A DNA stretch of 64,000 bases. It comes from Gnetum montanum. Its lineage: Eukaryota; Streptophyta; Gnetopsida; Gnetales; Gnetaceae. A program made the position numbers and the translations under genes. Where the stretch lies: assembly GCA_015680685.1 (NCBI GenBank), contig MNCI01011128.1:1126292-1190291 (forward strand), given 5' to 3'. The number at the start of each line of letters is the position of its first letter. Position 1 is the stretch's first letter. The notes under the pieces were generated by a model. That model searched no databases, was not told the DNA's origin, and saw only the letters and a list, made by a program, of their open reading frames with translations. Positions 48,366 to 60,439 of the stretch are shown in pieces.

Positions 48366-49420
48366 GTTTGGATTGTAGACATAAGAGCCTCATTTCATAC
48401 TTGCCCTGATTGGTCTATTTTTACTTCCTATTAGCCAATTTCATTAGGTGTTTTTTATACTACTAATGGTGTTCCTTTAAAAATTGCTAGTATAGGAAGC
48501 ATTGTTTTCCAACTTGGTTTGCCTAAAATCACTCTTAATAATGTTAGGCATGTTCTTGAAGTTTCAAAAAGCTTATTTTTGTTTCTCAACTTAATGATTT
48601 GGGTTTAAATTCTCCATGTGAAAATAATCAATGGAAAATTACTAAGGGCATTTTAACAATTTTGTAGGGTAAAAAAATTGGCACAATGTATACTTTAGGA
48701 GTTGATATATGTTTGCATGATGATTTTCTAGCTACAGTTCCTATAGGAGAGCATACTAATTTATGGCATAAATGGTTGGGCCATATCAATTATTTTATTT
48801 TAAAGGTACTTCAATCTCATTCTTGCATTCCCAAATTTGTAGTAAGCTGCAAAGAATTTTGCAAAGATTGTGCTATTGGTAAATCAAAAAGGATGAATTT
48901 TCTTAGAAATATGGGACATTGGCAAGCTAATAAATTGAAGCTTGTTTAATCTAATGTTTGTGGTGTAATAAATTTAGCATCATTAGGTGGTTCACTAGAT
49001 TTTGTTACTTTTATCGATGATTATACATGGAAAGTATGGGTATTTCCAATAAAATCCAAAGATGCTATTTTAAATATTTTTAGGTCCTTTGTTGCTAAAA
49101 TAGAAACACAAATAGGTTTAAAGTTGAAATGTTTGCTTACTGATAATGGTGGTGAATATACTTCAAATGCATTCAATGAGTTTTGCAGAGAATAAGGAAT
49201 TCAACAGATTTGTCCTCCTATTGAAACTCCTCAAGAAAATGTAGTAGCAAAAAGATGCAATAGAATGTTGGTTGAACATGGAAGATCTATGATTATTGGT
49301 GCAGGTTTGCCTGAAAATTTTTGGGCTAAGGCTATTATGACCACTGTTTATTTAATTAATAGATCATCACATTCCTCTTTAAATAATAAAGTACAAGAGT
49401 CTTTGTGAAGTGAGAGACAT
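48366..49420 (+). pseudogene. copia protease and integrase, broken
   Basis: VWIVDIRASFHTC is the protease site with Asp kept but the Thr-Gly of D-T-G changed to Ile-Arg. GAG-pre-integrase motifs follow: LWHKWLGHINYF and CKDCAIGKSKR. The integrase core has FIDDYTWKVWVF and LTDNGGEYTSNAF with both Asp residues, then PQENVVAKRCNRM, where the family has GVAER: the third catalytic Glu is Lys. GLPENFWAKAIMTTVYLINR closes the domain. One stop lies after NEFCRE. Confidence 0.85.
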
Positions 49421-49499
49421 GTTTCTTATAATCATTTAAAAGTTGTTGGATGTGTTGCTTACATGCATATACAAAAGGAAAATATATCTAAATTTGATG

Positions 49500-51224
49500 A
49501 TAAATCAAAAAGATGTATTTTTGTGGGTTATGGTAGTGATGAATTGGATTTTATATTATGGGATCCTCAGGCAAAACAATTTGTAAGATCACGAGATGTA
49601 AAATTTCAAGAAAATGTGATGTTTTATGATTTTTAAAAGAAAAAATTTTCTGATTCTGTTACACAAGAAGTTCCTAAATTTGTTTTGCAATTTAAAGAAG
49701 ATATAATACAAGAGCAAGTGGCAAATCAAAACATCCCAAAATTTTGGGATGAAGATGAGGAAAAAGAAACTAATGAGAAGGAAAGTCTTGCAGAAAATAC
49801 ATCACATAGGGTAAGACATTCAAGTAGAATAATATGTCCTCTTGCTAGATTTAAAAATTATATTCTTTATACAGATTGTGGTGAACCTAAAATGGTGAAA
49901 TAAGCTCTAGCTAATCTTGATGCAGTAAAATGGAAGGAAGCTATGAAAAGGGAATGGAATTCACTCTAACAAAATAGAACTTGGGAATTGGTGGAATTAC
50001 CCAAGGGACATAAAGCACTTCAAAATAGATGGATTTTTACTTTAAAAAATGAGGTAAATGGGGCAAATCTTTATAAAACTAGATTGGTAGCTAAAGGTTA
50101 CAATCAAAAACCAAAAATTGATTTTACAGGAAATTTTTCTCCCATTGTTAAGCATTCTTCTATTCAAATTGTTCTTTCATTGGTTGCTTGTTTAGATTTG
50201 GAGTTAGAACAATAAGATGTTAAAACAACTTTTCTACATGGTGATTTAAATGAAGAAATGTATATACATCAACCAAAAGGATTTGTTGATCAAACTAAAC
50301 CTCACTATGTGTGTTGCTTGAAGAAAAGTTTATATGGTTTAAAACAGGCTTCTAGGTAGTGGTATAGAGAATTTGATTCTTTTGTGCATGAGATGGATTA
50401 TTGTAGGAGTGATCTTGATCATTGTATTTATTTCTCAAGTGATAATAATAAATTTGTAATTTTATATTGTATGTAGATGATATTGTGATTGCAGAGAATG
50501 ATATATCAAAAATAAAACAACTTAAAATAGAAATGAGTGAACAATTTGCTATGAACAATTTGGGATGGGCCAAAAAAAAATTTTGGAATGCATATTTGCA
50601 AAGATAAATAATAGAAAAATTTATGGCTTAGTCAAAGTGAGTATATTGGAAAAGTGTTAGAATGTTTTAATATGTCAAAAATAGAACCTATAAGTACTCA
50701 TTTGGCTTCTCATTTTCAATTATCTAAAAAAATTGTTCTGATACAAAAAAAGAAATTGTCAAAGTAAAAGATATTCCATATATTTTTGATATTAGCTCTC
50801 ATCCAAAGATAGCCTAACAACTTATGCTTTTGTTTTAGGCAGTGTTGTAGTAAGCTTAATGTCAAAACTTCAATCTTTAATAACTTTGTCGATTGCAAAA
50901 TCTAAATATGTGATGTTGACAAAAGCCTATAAGGAGATGTTATGATTGTGAAGATTTTTACAATTTCTTGGTGTAAAGCAAAACAATTATCAAATTTTCT
51001 ACGACAACCAAAGTGCCTTGCATCTATCAAGAAATTCAGCTTATCATAACAAAACAAAACATATTGATAGTAAATACCATTTTATTACAAATGTTGTTGA
51101 AAAAGGTTTAATTAATTTGCAGAAAATTAGCATGAAGAAAAATGTTGCTGATGCATTGACTAAAGTAGTAGCAAATGATGTGCGTATTTTTTGCAGCTTG
51201 AAACTAATGCCAACTCTAACTTAA
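49500..51224 (+). pseudogene. copia reverse transcriptase and RNase H, broken
   Basis: LQNRWIFTLKNEVNGANLYK and TRLVAKGYNQKPKIDF (49988-50215), stop, [35 protein letters not shown], stop, then a frameshift just before YVDDIVIAE (about 50470-50495), so the active-site motif exists but out of frame. RNase H motifs follow near 51010-51110: FYDNQSALHLSRN, HNKTKHIDSKYHFI and KNVADALTK. Not translatable as one protein. Confidence 0.85.
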
Positions 51225-51257
51225 AGATTTGTCAGATTTTTCTTCAATTGGGAAAAA

Positions 51258-51703
51258 TGTTAACCATCAATTAATGTAAAAAGTTAAGAATTATTAACTA
51301 TCGATTAATGTGAAGAAAACTCTTCTTCTATTTTACATCAATTTAAGTTGTCTTTCATAACTTCCAACTTTGTAATCTAACTTTGTAATCTATTCTAAGA
51401 TATGATTAGCAATTTCTAAAAATATCTAAAATTTGTAATAAAAAAATGATTATTTTCTCTTATAATTAAGGGCTGAAATATGTATTAAGAACCACCACAA
51501 CAACAACAAAGTATGAAAGAAAAAGCTTAAAGAGTATCATGGCAGCAACATGAGAATTATCAAAGACAACTTGTCTTTGGGATATTTTTCCCAAATAAAA
51601 TAAGAGCTTTCCATTGGTTCCCATCCCCACTCCACATATATTTGTGTTTTCTTTTTTGTTGTATTTGTTATTTCAATTTGCAAATTTAATCAACTTCATA
51701 CCA
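51258..51703 (+). repeat. 3' LTR of the copia element (446 bp)
   Basis: It starts TGTTAACCATC after the purine run GGGAAAAA and ends TTCATACCA. It is about 22 bp shorter than the 5' LTR overall. It also has a small internal repeat, AACTTTGTAATCT twice near 51365-51390. Confidence 0.82.
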
Positions 51704-51708
51704 CAATT

Positions 51709-52406
51709 TACCAAAGAAGTTGCATTTCTCCTGCCCAACTTTGGATAAGTAATGAAACACAGTACTAATAAATTATTGCAAGCATACACTTTGCTGGTAA
51801 GCATATTAAAAAACGGTTACGGAAGAAAAACAAGCTTCTCAAGCTTTTCATTATAGGCAGACTCGGTATAAAAGAACAAATTTCCCTTTGCAAGCTCTCT
51901 TTATGCTTTATGATGAAATTTATTGTCAATGGCATCACTGACCACAATAAAAACCTATTTGCTTTCAAAGTACAGAATTAGCCCTAAATGTTCTTCAAAC
52001 TTGGTCTCAAATAAAATATGTCACTGCATCTCAGAAAATTTTTTCCCAAGACAAAAATTATGAAATAGGTCTCTGAGCTGGGGTTAACCTTAAAAATTAT
52101 TACCTACAAGTCACAAGAAAGTAGAGATGTCAAGTAGTTGGCTGAGAACTGAATATGAAAAACTGACAACATAAATAAATATAAATCTTTCAAAATGCTT
52201 TGTTAATTACAGCACAAAACCATTTGTACCTGTATGTGCAAATTTCTGTAAACACATTCAAATGGTCCAAGAGAAAAACAGTACCAGATTCAAAATGGAT
52301 GAAAATGAGTTTACATAAACAGTCATGGCGTCACAATATAGATTTATAAATATACACATGTTGGAGCACAAATAATACAACAGGCTGTAATTCTTTTTAA
52401 GCATAT
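51709..52406. other. 3' flank of copy B, no gene seen
   Basis: About 700 bp between the copia element and the stop codon of copy B. It probably includes the 3' UTR of copy B (52406 downward), but I cannot choose an end. No other feature seen. Confidence 0.5.
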
Positions 52407-55400
52407 CTACTCGACTTCTCTTTCCCCAGCCCCCACAATGAACTGAGCTCCTTTCGGACTTGAATGCTCCTTGTAATACTCCTCCATGCGAGTACGTTGC
52501 TTGCTATAAATAACCCAAAAAACAATTGACAACAAAATTCCTGTGCCCACACATGTCAAACCAATGTAAACCCACCGTAGCTGCTTGCGAAGATCAGGGC
52601 AGTACTCGGTTGTTACATTTGTAAAGGCCTCTCTGACAAATGTACAGTCCTCCAGATTTATCAAAAATGGAGCATATTTATACAAGCCATAGCTGATCTC
52701 AACTGCCAAATTAAGTACATTGTATATTTCAGGAGTCACTCTTCCACTTGTGATACAATTACCAGAAGATGAAACAGAGCATGTGTAGTTCTTCCACACC
52801 TGAGGAAACCAATTGGTAAGATCATTGGACTGTATATAGATTAGACCAGTTATTTAAAAATCATGCACAAGCAAAAATTTCACTAACCTGAGAAGCATCT
52901 TCAAGGCTGACTTCTCCACTAGTACAGTTTCGGACTTCCAACTGAGATGTATACGGATTACAAAGAAGAGGCATTGCTGGTCCTGATTGATTATAACTAA
53001 TTATGCTAGATCCCCGCTGGTCTGTATTGAAAATTGAGCTTACTACAGAGTTTATTCTATCCACTACTACCTTGGTCACTTGCTTGCTTTGGGTTAAAGA
53101 TTGCTCAGCAGTAGCAACATCTACGCAGGGCAAAATTTCATCAAGCGAAGTATCTGCATAAGGCTGTGCAACCCATTGTTCCATAGAAACGCAGGTATCC
53201 CCAACAACACTGGTTCATTCATACACAAACCAACGTAAAATAAAATGCTACTAATCTATTCTTGACAAAAGACATTTTACTGGTTCATTCATACACAAAC
53301 CAACGTAAAATAAAATGCTACTAATCTATTCTTGACAAAAGACATTTTAGATTCAATGCGTCAAATAGTGGTTTAGAAGATTTTGTTATCACACCAAAAT
53401 TTGACAGATACCAGATGGTGTATACATAAAAATTAAAATGCAAACAATGTCATCTTCAGCATTTTCAAAATGGATGCCTATAGTTCCTACAAGGAATGCT
53501 GCTAGAATACCAATTTTTTACTATAAAAAGATTCAACAAATGCCTTTGACATCAGGAGTTGCTTTATTTGTTAGAAGCACATGGAAACTTTTTGTGGAAA
53601 GACTTACCAGAGTTTCCGCTAAGATAGTAATGAGAAGCATCATTAAATGCTTTCTACAAAATTTACCAAAGGTACAGCATAGTGTTTAAGAAAAAAATCA
53701 CCAAGTCCATTACTGTCATATAGAACTTGCATTTTCAAACTCTTTGTACTACAGAATGGCATTTTAATGTTTAGTCTACTTGAAATTTAATGTCCTGTAC
53801 AAAAATAGCCTGGAATGGATAACAAATTCATAATGAAAATAAAATAAAAATTCCAATAGCTAGCATATGATCTGTACAGAAAGAAATCAATTTAAGACCA
53901 AAAAATTACCTTATCATTTTTTAGTAATTGGTAAAGCACATTGTTTTTACAAGATATAGAACATTGCTTTGTGCTTGAAAATGTCCTGTCAAAGCAACTT
54001 AAGATGTTTACTTAGAATTTGAAAAGAAAAATTGATATTTTTATTACCAGAAAAAGACTTTCCCAGATGTCTCTGTTTAATAATTCTTATGGATATGGTG
54101 CATGCATGTTTTTAAGTAAACGAACACTTCTGTTTTGGTTAACAAAGTGGAGCGTGTTGGTAGGGCTTGTGACTTGCATCACAAGGATTCAATATCTGCA
54201 TGGTTATACTGAGATATGGGCCACCTCAGTTATACGAGTTCAATGACATAAAGACAATGATAATGATTATTGTTGATGTTTTAAATACAAATGACTGCCT
54301 CTCAATATGAGAAAAACGCCCAACCACAAGAACAATGCAATAATATGACATTTTCAGTCACAAAAAATTCAATCAGAACAAACAGATCACTTAAAGTTCA
54401 TGTGCAACAATAAATGGTTATCATTAAAAACTTCATCATATGAAGTTCCTTCGTCACAGATATAATACATAACCAACAAAACAGAAACACCTTAAGCCTG
54501 TAACAAAAGAATCCTGCTGCAAAAGAAAATTATGACCATTTTGGCTAAAAATAAATGAAAATCCTAAACAGACAGTAATCTACACAAGAAGCACCAAATA
54601 ATATTCAACATTGCAATGAAAACCTTGAGACAGCAACCATAAACCAGTCTTGAAGATTGCACTATAAGTGCACCACAAAACATAATGTATATAACAGTCA
54701 CAAGTGTCCTAAATCAATATCCCTAACATAAGGATTGTCAACAGTGCTTATGCTCTTTTGAAGATAAAAGTTGACTATTTCAAATCAGTAGTAATAAAAA
54801 GCCCAATCATATCTGGAGAAATTCAAGATCAAGAGACTAGAGCTCAGACAACCAATGTTCAACTTATGCAAGAAAATAAAGTAAAAAGGTTTAACATTTT
54901 CAGGATCTGATACAAGGTAACACTCAGCAGAAAATGTCATGTGACTATCAATTTAATACTACATTCAATCATTCTAAATATTCTCAACAACATTAAGCTC
55001 TTTTTAGAAGCTCAATGACACTGCCAAAGAGAAAAAAGACTGTTAAATGAAACTAAAGAAATCTTCAAGAACAAAGATAGCACATAGTATACCTACAGGA
55101 TAGCCCCCAATAATAGGTAGAAACAACAATGATTAAATAGGAAAAAGCATTCATTTAAATAATTTGCATCTGGAACTTAGCACTGATAAGGTTCACACCT
55201 TCAAGATTGCATTCCATCATTCAGAACAGAAAAGACACAGAACTTACAAAACTGTACCATCATCAGGCTTACCAGGGAAAACATGGTTTGATTATAATTT
55301 GGAAAATATTGATAACAATATCAGGAAGTTCCATGCAGAATATCAGGGTGAATATCACACTTTTATAGTTTAAATTCCGCTAGGATATTAAATGTAATAA

Positions 55401-57798
55401 ATTATAAAATGTTCAAAAATAGTCATAGACATTGTTGACTGTTATAGTTTGTGTAAGCTTACAATGGTTTTAAAACTACAAGTAGTGTTGTTAAAGGGTA
55501 AAAGCAACAGCTGATAATGATGAGGTGTTGGTTCTTTTGTAAATGGAATCATCTTTTCACTGACCCGGCCAATATAGATCTGGAGATGTCCGTTTCATCA
55601 AAAAAATGATGGTATATGCAAATACAAATTGAATGAAGGATGTTAAAAAACTTACTTGGTAAGTAGAAGAAATATACCACTGAGAATGAATGTTGCTGTT
55701 ACTAGAATCCATGCAATAAGGACCAAGCTGGAGAGCAAAGCATCAGATCATGACCATCAGAAACATGATTCCAGCAAGTTTCCTAAATATAAGTTCAGTA
55801 GCATATTAGAAGTTCAAATATTTTTATAAGTTGTGTACTTTCACTTACCTGTATACCAAAGGTTTCAATCCGCATAGTGATGATACTTGAAAGCAACAAA
55901 ATAATAATATAAGACATGGCAAATGTAAAAGTAAACTAAATTTGAAAATTCAAAAATTGAGTTGGAGAAAGGAGGATCAGGAGAATCATACTAAATCCAG
56001 CAAAAGCCAAAGTCAACATCACAGAAGCAAGACATATTAAAGCAACACGCCTGCAACAAAAAAGTCATTTAGAGTAAATTATACTATATTCCAATATACT
56101 ATTAGTACACAGAGGGACAGAGGTACATACACAGCATTAAGAACTTTTTTAATCTTGTGAGAATTATCATTTGTCTTTGATTCAAGGGTATTAGCTGCAT
56201 TTTTCAACTTTCTATTTATTGAATCAACTCTTTGCTGCTGAGCTACAGGGAGGAAAATAGCATCGACTTCATTCACCAATGCAAGAGATATTATATCTGT
56301 TACATTTCTCAGATTTTGAACTGTATTTTCAGCTTCTCTCACAACAAAATCCAGAGTATGAGTTATGATATGATTAAACTGTCCTTGTCCGTTATAAAGC
56401 ATGATACTTCCAGCTCTGCATTTTTTAAACAGGTACACAAAATATTTTATTAATAATAAAATTTTAGAAGTTTGAATTCTGAAATCAACATTAAAGTGAG
56501 AATTAAATAAACGGAAACTTAAAAAACAAAGAAAAAACATTGGCATATGTAACCATATGATTGTAACCAGAAAGTTGATGTTCATTTATTGCAAGATAGA
56601 ACTATGGATATGGGATCATCTGATTGTAACCAGAAAGTTGATATTCATTTACTGCAAGATAGAACTATGAGTTTGGTTCTCTAACAGCTTAAATGAAAAA
56701 CATTATTTGTTTCACATCCTCAGTACAGTAGTTTAAGAAACTGAACTTCAAAGGAAAGGTTGGAAAACAAGCTTATTAAAAATACAAAAGATAATAGGTG
56801 AAGAAACACATCATAAGTAATACCAGAAAGAGAGAAAAATCAAACACGCTTACGGTCGCTTCTTCCAAACCAGAAAAACCTCTCCGCAGTTTATGTTAAG
56901 AGAAAGAGATAAAACCTTAAACATCTAGGGTAAAGTTCCAACTTATATAACCTTTGATTTTAAATACTAAAAAAATTCCATGCAATTATCACCTAAAACT
57001 TTCTTTAGAAAATAAATTTGAAACGTTTGAAAATAAACAGAAGGGAACCCACTGAGAATTATTTGCTACCATCAATTCTTTACGACAGGATGCTAATTTT
57101 TAAAATCAGTTCAAGACATACGAAACGGTATAAAAAAATGAGTACTTACATTCCACCACATGTACAGATTATTAACAAGATAAGCGAAATGGTGTAGGCA
57201 TGAGGATGCAGTTTGACATCAACCCGTTTCTTACAAAAGTGGTAAATCAGTAGTCCACATAACGATATTCCAAACAGTGCAAACCAGGCAATCGCAATCC
57301 CAAAATATGGTGCACCAGTAAAACCCACAGACTGAAAATGCCCAAAAACAAATTTTTAAGACAATACGAAAACTACAAATAAATTATCAATATGCCAATG
57401 TTCGAAAATTTTCTAAAAAAAAAAACAGGGGTTTTCTTGGCTATTATTATCACTTACAGCCCAGTAATGCTTATTTTTAATGTTCCATCCCCCTGCGTAA
57501 CGCTTGAGATGATTAAGAGGGTCTCTTCTGTGTGTTCTGTTTGCTGCCAGAATAAGAGAACTGTTTTCCTGCACCTTTTGGTCTGCTCCGAACAAACGCA
57601 TGCAAACATTTCAAAGTTGTGAATCTCACTTACAGATTTTTCATTTGCCAATACATTCAAGAAAAGAACCTAAGATACCAATTCTGCTAGACAAAATTTG
57701 CATGAAAACTCTTTCAAACCTGCTGCTAAAATCCCATTGACCCATAACAACAAAAGGGTCAAAAACACAGGAAAAATGCTCAATTTGCCTGGAGTCAT
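52407..57798 (-). CDS. Tweety-like multi-pass membrane protein, copy B (9 exons, 517 aa)
   Basis: Minus-strand exons: 57798-57720, 57582-57458, 57331-57150, 56415-56131, 56050-55992, 55885-55849, 55727-55656, 53209-52888, 52799-52407. They sum to 1554 bp, one open frame with TAG at the end and GT/AG at every intron. Exon 1 encodes a signal peptide (MTPGKLSIFPVFLTLLLL, then WVNGILAA). Then RTHRRDPLNHL, NKHYWASVGFTGAPYFG, two spans, a coiled helical section (TVQNLRNVTDIISLALVNEV, RKLKNAANTLESKTN), two more spans (exons 5-7, LVLIAWILVTATFILSG), GDTCVSMEQWV, ILPCVD, LLCNPYT, RNCTSGEV, CPDLRKQLRWVY and a last span with the tail YSKQRTRMEEYY. This matches the plant family resembling Tweety proteins in length and layout. 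The molecular role in plants is not established. The sequence looks intact, so this is the better candidate for the working copy. Confidence 0.92.
53209..53348. repeat. 70-bp tandem duplication containing the intron 7 acceptor of copy B
   Basis: ACTGGTTCATTCATACACAA begins at 53209 and 53279, and the two 70-bp units are identical by eye. On the gene strand this gives two copies of GAATGAACCAG, the 3' end of intron 7: the real acceptor at 53210 and a second AG 70 bp upstream. Confidence 0.95.
54130..54262 (+). mobile_element. SINE-like, tRNA-related unit in intron 7 of copy B
   Basis: GCGTGTTGGTAGGGCTTGTG (A-box-like) and AAGGATTCAATATC (B-box-like) about 35 bp apart, followed by ACTGAGATATGGGCC and CAATGACATAAAGACAATG. 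The tail words match those of the unit in copy A (7200-7335), at the same relative place and orientation. Confidence 0.5.
56555..56690. repeat. 63-bp tandem duplication in intron 3 of copy B
   Basis: GATTGTAACCAGAAAGTTGA occurs at 56559 and 56622, followed in both by TTCATTTA(T/C)TGCAAGATAG. The equivalent part of copy A is single. Confidence 0.9.
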
Positions 57799-57799
57799 T

Positions 57800-59840
57800 T
57801 TGTGGGTTTTGGTCACCAAAGCTAGAAATCTCAGAACTCAAACCAGGCCTGAAAAAAGATATCCTAAAGCAGATAACAAATAAGAAGCAGCCTTGATGAT
57901 GGAAAACACGAGGTGCAAAGAGTTGCAGGAAAAAACACTGAAACTTTGCCCAAAAACTGGAAACCAAACATCCGCATCCTTGATTAAGAAGCTACAAGGT
58001 CTTGCACGTCCTTTCTATCCCATCAAACAAATCCAGCTGAACGTCTCTTGATTATTATAGAATAAGATCAAATAAGATCAAATCCAACATATACAGGCGT
58101 GGCAGTTAATTTTCCGTGAAGACGTTTTAAATTAGTTTCATGTACATTTAAGAGCCTGACAGGTGTTGAGTTGCAAGTAACTCAGATTCAAACATTTAAC
58201 AGTCCAACTTATGGGCAGGTACTACTGTTGCCGTTGAAGAATTACAAAACACGCAAAAATCAAACCATAGGATATTGTCGTTGCAGTCACGTGAGCAGGC
58301 GGTAGTGACAGAACCCATTACCAAATTTTCAAATTAAAATGTCATTTCTTCCTTCAGCCCTTCAACCTGTGTGATTTCGCAAAACAAATATTTCTTAATA
58401 ATTCCACCGAGATTGTGACAGCCAAGTGACCCACAAGCTTGTGAATTCGGACTGTGGGAGAGGCTGATTTCTCGTTCCTTCAGATTTCAGGCGATTAATT
58501 ATCAGCCGAAGACTTTTCAAATGGCATTTTCTTGCAGGAATGATTCATTAAAACAAATCGTGGAAGGTGGATTCTTGAAGGACCCACAAAGCTTTTCAAA
58601 TGATAAAAAGGTAGCAAAGTTGCCAATGTCACTTTCCAGTAACTAGTACGGCTCACACCTGGCATCGCGGCATCTGTCGGTGCAATGGATGAGCTTTTTG
58701 GAAATTAATTACCATTTTTCGGTGCAATGATGAAGTTATTAAGTGCCTTACGCTTTCCGGAAGTTTCGGCCACGGTTGTTTTTTGCAGTCTTGTATCTGG
58801 CTTTGCTCAGAGTTTGTAAACTAATGATACAGTCATTTTCCGTCCGTTTATTTCCTATTTTGCGATAACCTAACCTGCCTTTTAAAATGCCTAAATAAAA
58901 TTGTTTTTTAAAAGTGTAAATGTGATGAGTAAGGACACGTGCTTGGTTGCTTGGAAATAGCATTCGCAAAGGCCTTTGAACATTGAATGAAAATAAAAAT
59001 AAAAATATACCAAGGATGGGTTCCGTGAGGTGTTGGAGATTAGGGTAGATGTAGAGTATTATTTATTGTTTTTGGCAAGTGGTATAGAATCTAACATGTC
59101 AAAATGGTTAGTAATAGGAATCACCAACCCAACTGTATTTTATCCTAATGAAGTTATTAAATAATTTGTGTGTAAATAATTATACCTTGCTTGTTCAACA
59201 TGCTATTCAGTTCGGTGTTTTTACTAAAAAAAATGCTTTGAAGAAGTTAGGTAAAGTTTTAATACATAGATGATAGTGAGCTATACAAGGTAAATGTTAA
59301 CCTTAACTTTTTTTAATTGCAATGTATTTTATTTCATAGATATTTTAAATTTAGCATGAAACAAATTTTATTTTTAAAGTAAACAAATGTGACGACATTG
59401 CTTAAATGTAGTATGCAATGAAAGAAGGATCAATTGTTCTAATAGATAAGCAAGGATTTCCTAAGGCATCCCCAAACTAACTGATGCACAATAGTGTTTA
59501 GTTGTGTCAAATATACAAGGGGTTCTCACATCATAGATTGCTATGGGTAAAGAAGCTAGTCCATTAGAAGACCTAGGAGAGACAATAGGGATTGAAGTTG
59601 GCTATGTGAAATATAGGCTCGTCAATCTAGAAGACCTGTGAAATTATGGATTTGATGAAGAAAAGAAAAATCAATATAGCTTGCTTAGAAAAAATTAAGT
59701 CCATGGAAGAGAAAGCAAAGAACATTGGTGAAGGATTTAAGCATTTTTACTATAGAATGGGAAACAACCTTCAAAATGTAGTAGGGATCATGATAGTTCA
59801 ACAAATGAAGAATTAAGTGGTAGAAACAATGAGGTGTTAG
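57800..59840. other. 5' flank of copy B, no gene seen
   Basis: Should contain the promoter and 5' UTR of copy B. No TATA box can be picked with confidence. AATAAGATCAAATAAGATCAAA near 58060 is a short direct repeat. Past 59000 the sequence becomes AT-rich and resembles decayed repeat DNA. No ORF with recognisable content. Confidence 0.5.
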
Positions 59841-59965
59841 CTTAGTAGTAAGACTCTTGATTTGAATGCAATAAGTCATGGGTTCAATTTTGGTGAGCGA
59901 TGTTGAGTTAGTTCTAATTAGATTATATATCTTGGGATGTACCTATATTGCAAATAAAGTGGTAC
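59840..59965 (+). mobile_element. SINE-like, tRNA-related unit
   Basis: TTAGCTTAGTAGTAAGACTC (A-box-like, close to TRGCNNARYNGG) and TGGGTTCAATTTTGG (B-box-like, GGTTCAA kept), about 35 bp apart, then a non-tRNA tail. It is the best preserved of the three such units here. It is not a tRNA gene: no acceptor stem pairing or CCA-side match could be drawn. Confidence 0.5.
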
Positions 59966-60011
59966 AAGTTACTCAAAGGATTAATAGAATCATAGCAGTA
60001 TAGTTATATTG

Positions 60012-60370
60012 GAAAAAAGGTTATTAACATCCTAAGTGTCTATACTCCTCAAGTTGGTTTGGAGGATTATGTTAAGAACAAATTTTAAATTTCGTTGAAA
60101 AAACTCATACAACAAATACCATAGCATAAAGTTATTCTTATTATAGGAGATTTTAATGGACATGTGGGAGTATTTAGAACAAGCTATGAAATGGAGGAGT
60201 CTATTCTCGAGTTTGTGTCAGAATATGATTTTGCAATTGCTAACACCTATTTCAAGAAAAGGATTAAATATTTGGTGGCCTTTCAGAGCAAAAGTAGCTT
60301 AACTAAAATATATTACATCCAATATGTTTGTTTACTTAATGTTCAAGATGGTGTGCTTCAAATTTTTGGT
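60012..60370 (+). mobile_element. RTE-type LINE fragment, endonuclease domain
   Basis: VINILSVYTPQVGLEDYVKN, stop, then VILIIGDFNGHVGVFRTSYE, then SEYDFAIANTYFKKRIKYLV and LTKIYYIQY: the apurinic/apyrimidinic endonuclease order typical of plant RTE elements (N...YAPQVG, GDFNGHVG, ANT.F.KR...). It has lost the IDY motif (YYIQY) and contains stops. Reverse transcriptase is absent, so it is a fragment. Confidence 0.8.
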
Positions 60371-60439
60371 TAAGTGTGATTTCATGCAATTCTCTCACTA
60401 TACATCTTGAGGGTTTCTTGCAGAGTTATTGTGGTAGAA

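Larger units (their letters stand above)
46046..51703 (+). mobile_element. Ty1/copia retrotransposon, decayed, with nested solo LTR
   Basis: LTRs at 46046-46513 and 51258-51703; primer site just after the first and a purine run (GGGAAAAA) just before the second. The flanks TAATT (46041-46045) and CAATT (51704-51708) match at four of five bases, a likely old target duplication. The order gag, protease, integrase, RT, RNase H is the copia order. An F3 solo LTR splits gag. All domains carry stops or lost catalytic residues. Confidence 0.9.

Noticed and set aside
55164-55373. 69-codon plus-strand frame in intron 7 of copy B
   Set aside because: It is antisense to the exon-like block and has no recognisable content; copy A has no matching open frame.
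57641-57967. 108-codon minus-strand frame at the start of copy B
   Set aside because: It is a shadow frame; the real exon 1 is in another frame (ATG at 57798) and gives a signal peptide with correct splice phase.
59840-59965. tRNA gene
   Set aside because: A- and B-box-like words exist, but no cloverleaf with acceptor stem can be drawn; a SINE-like origin fits better.
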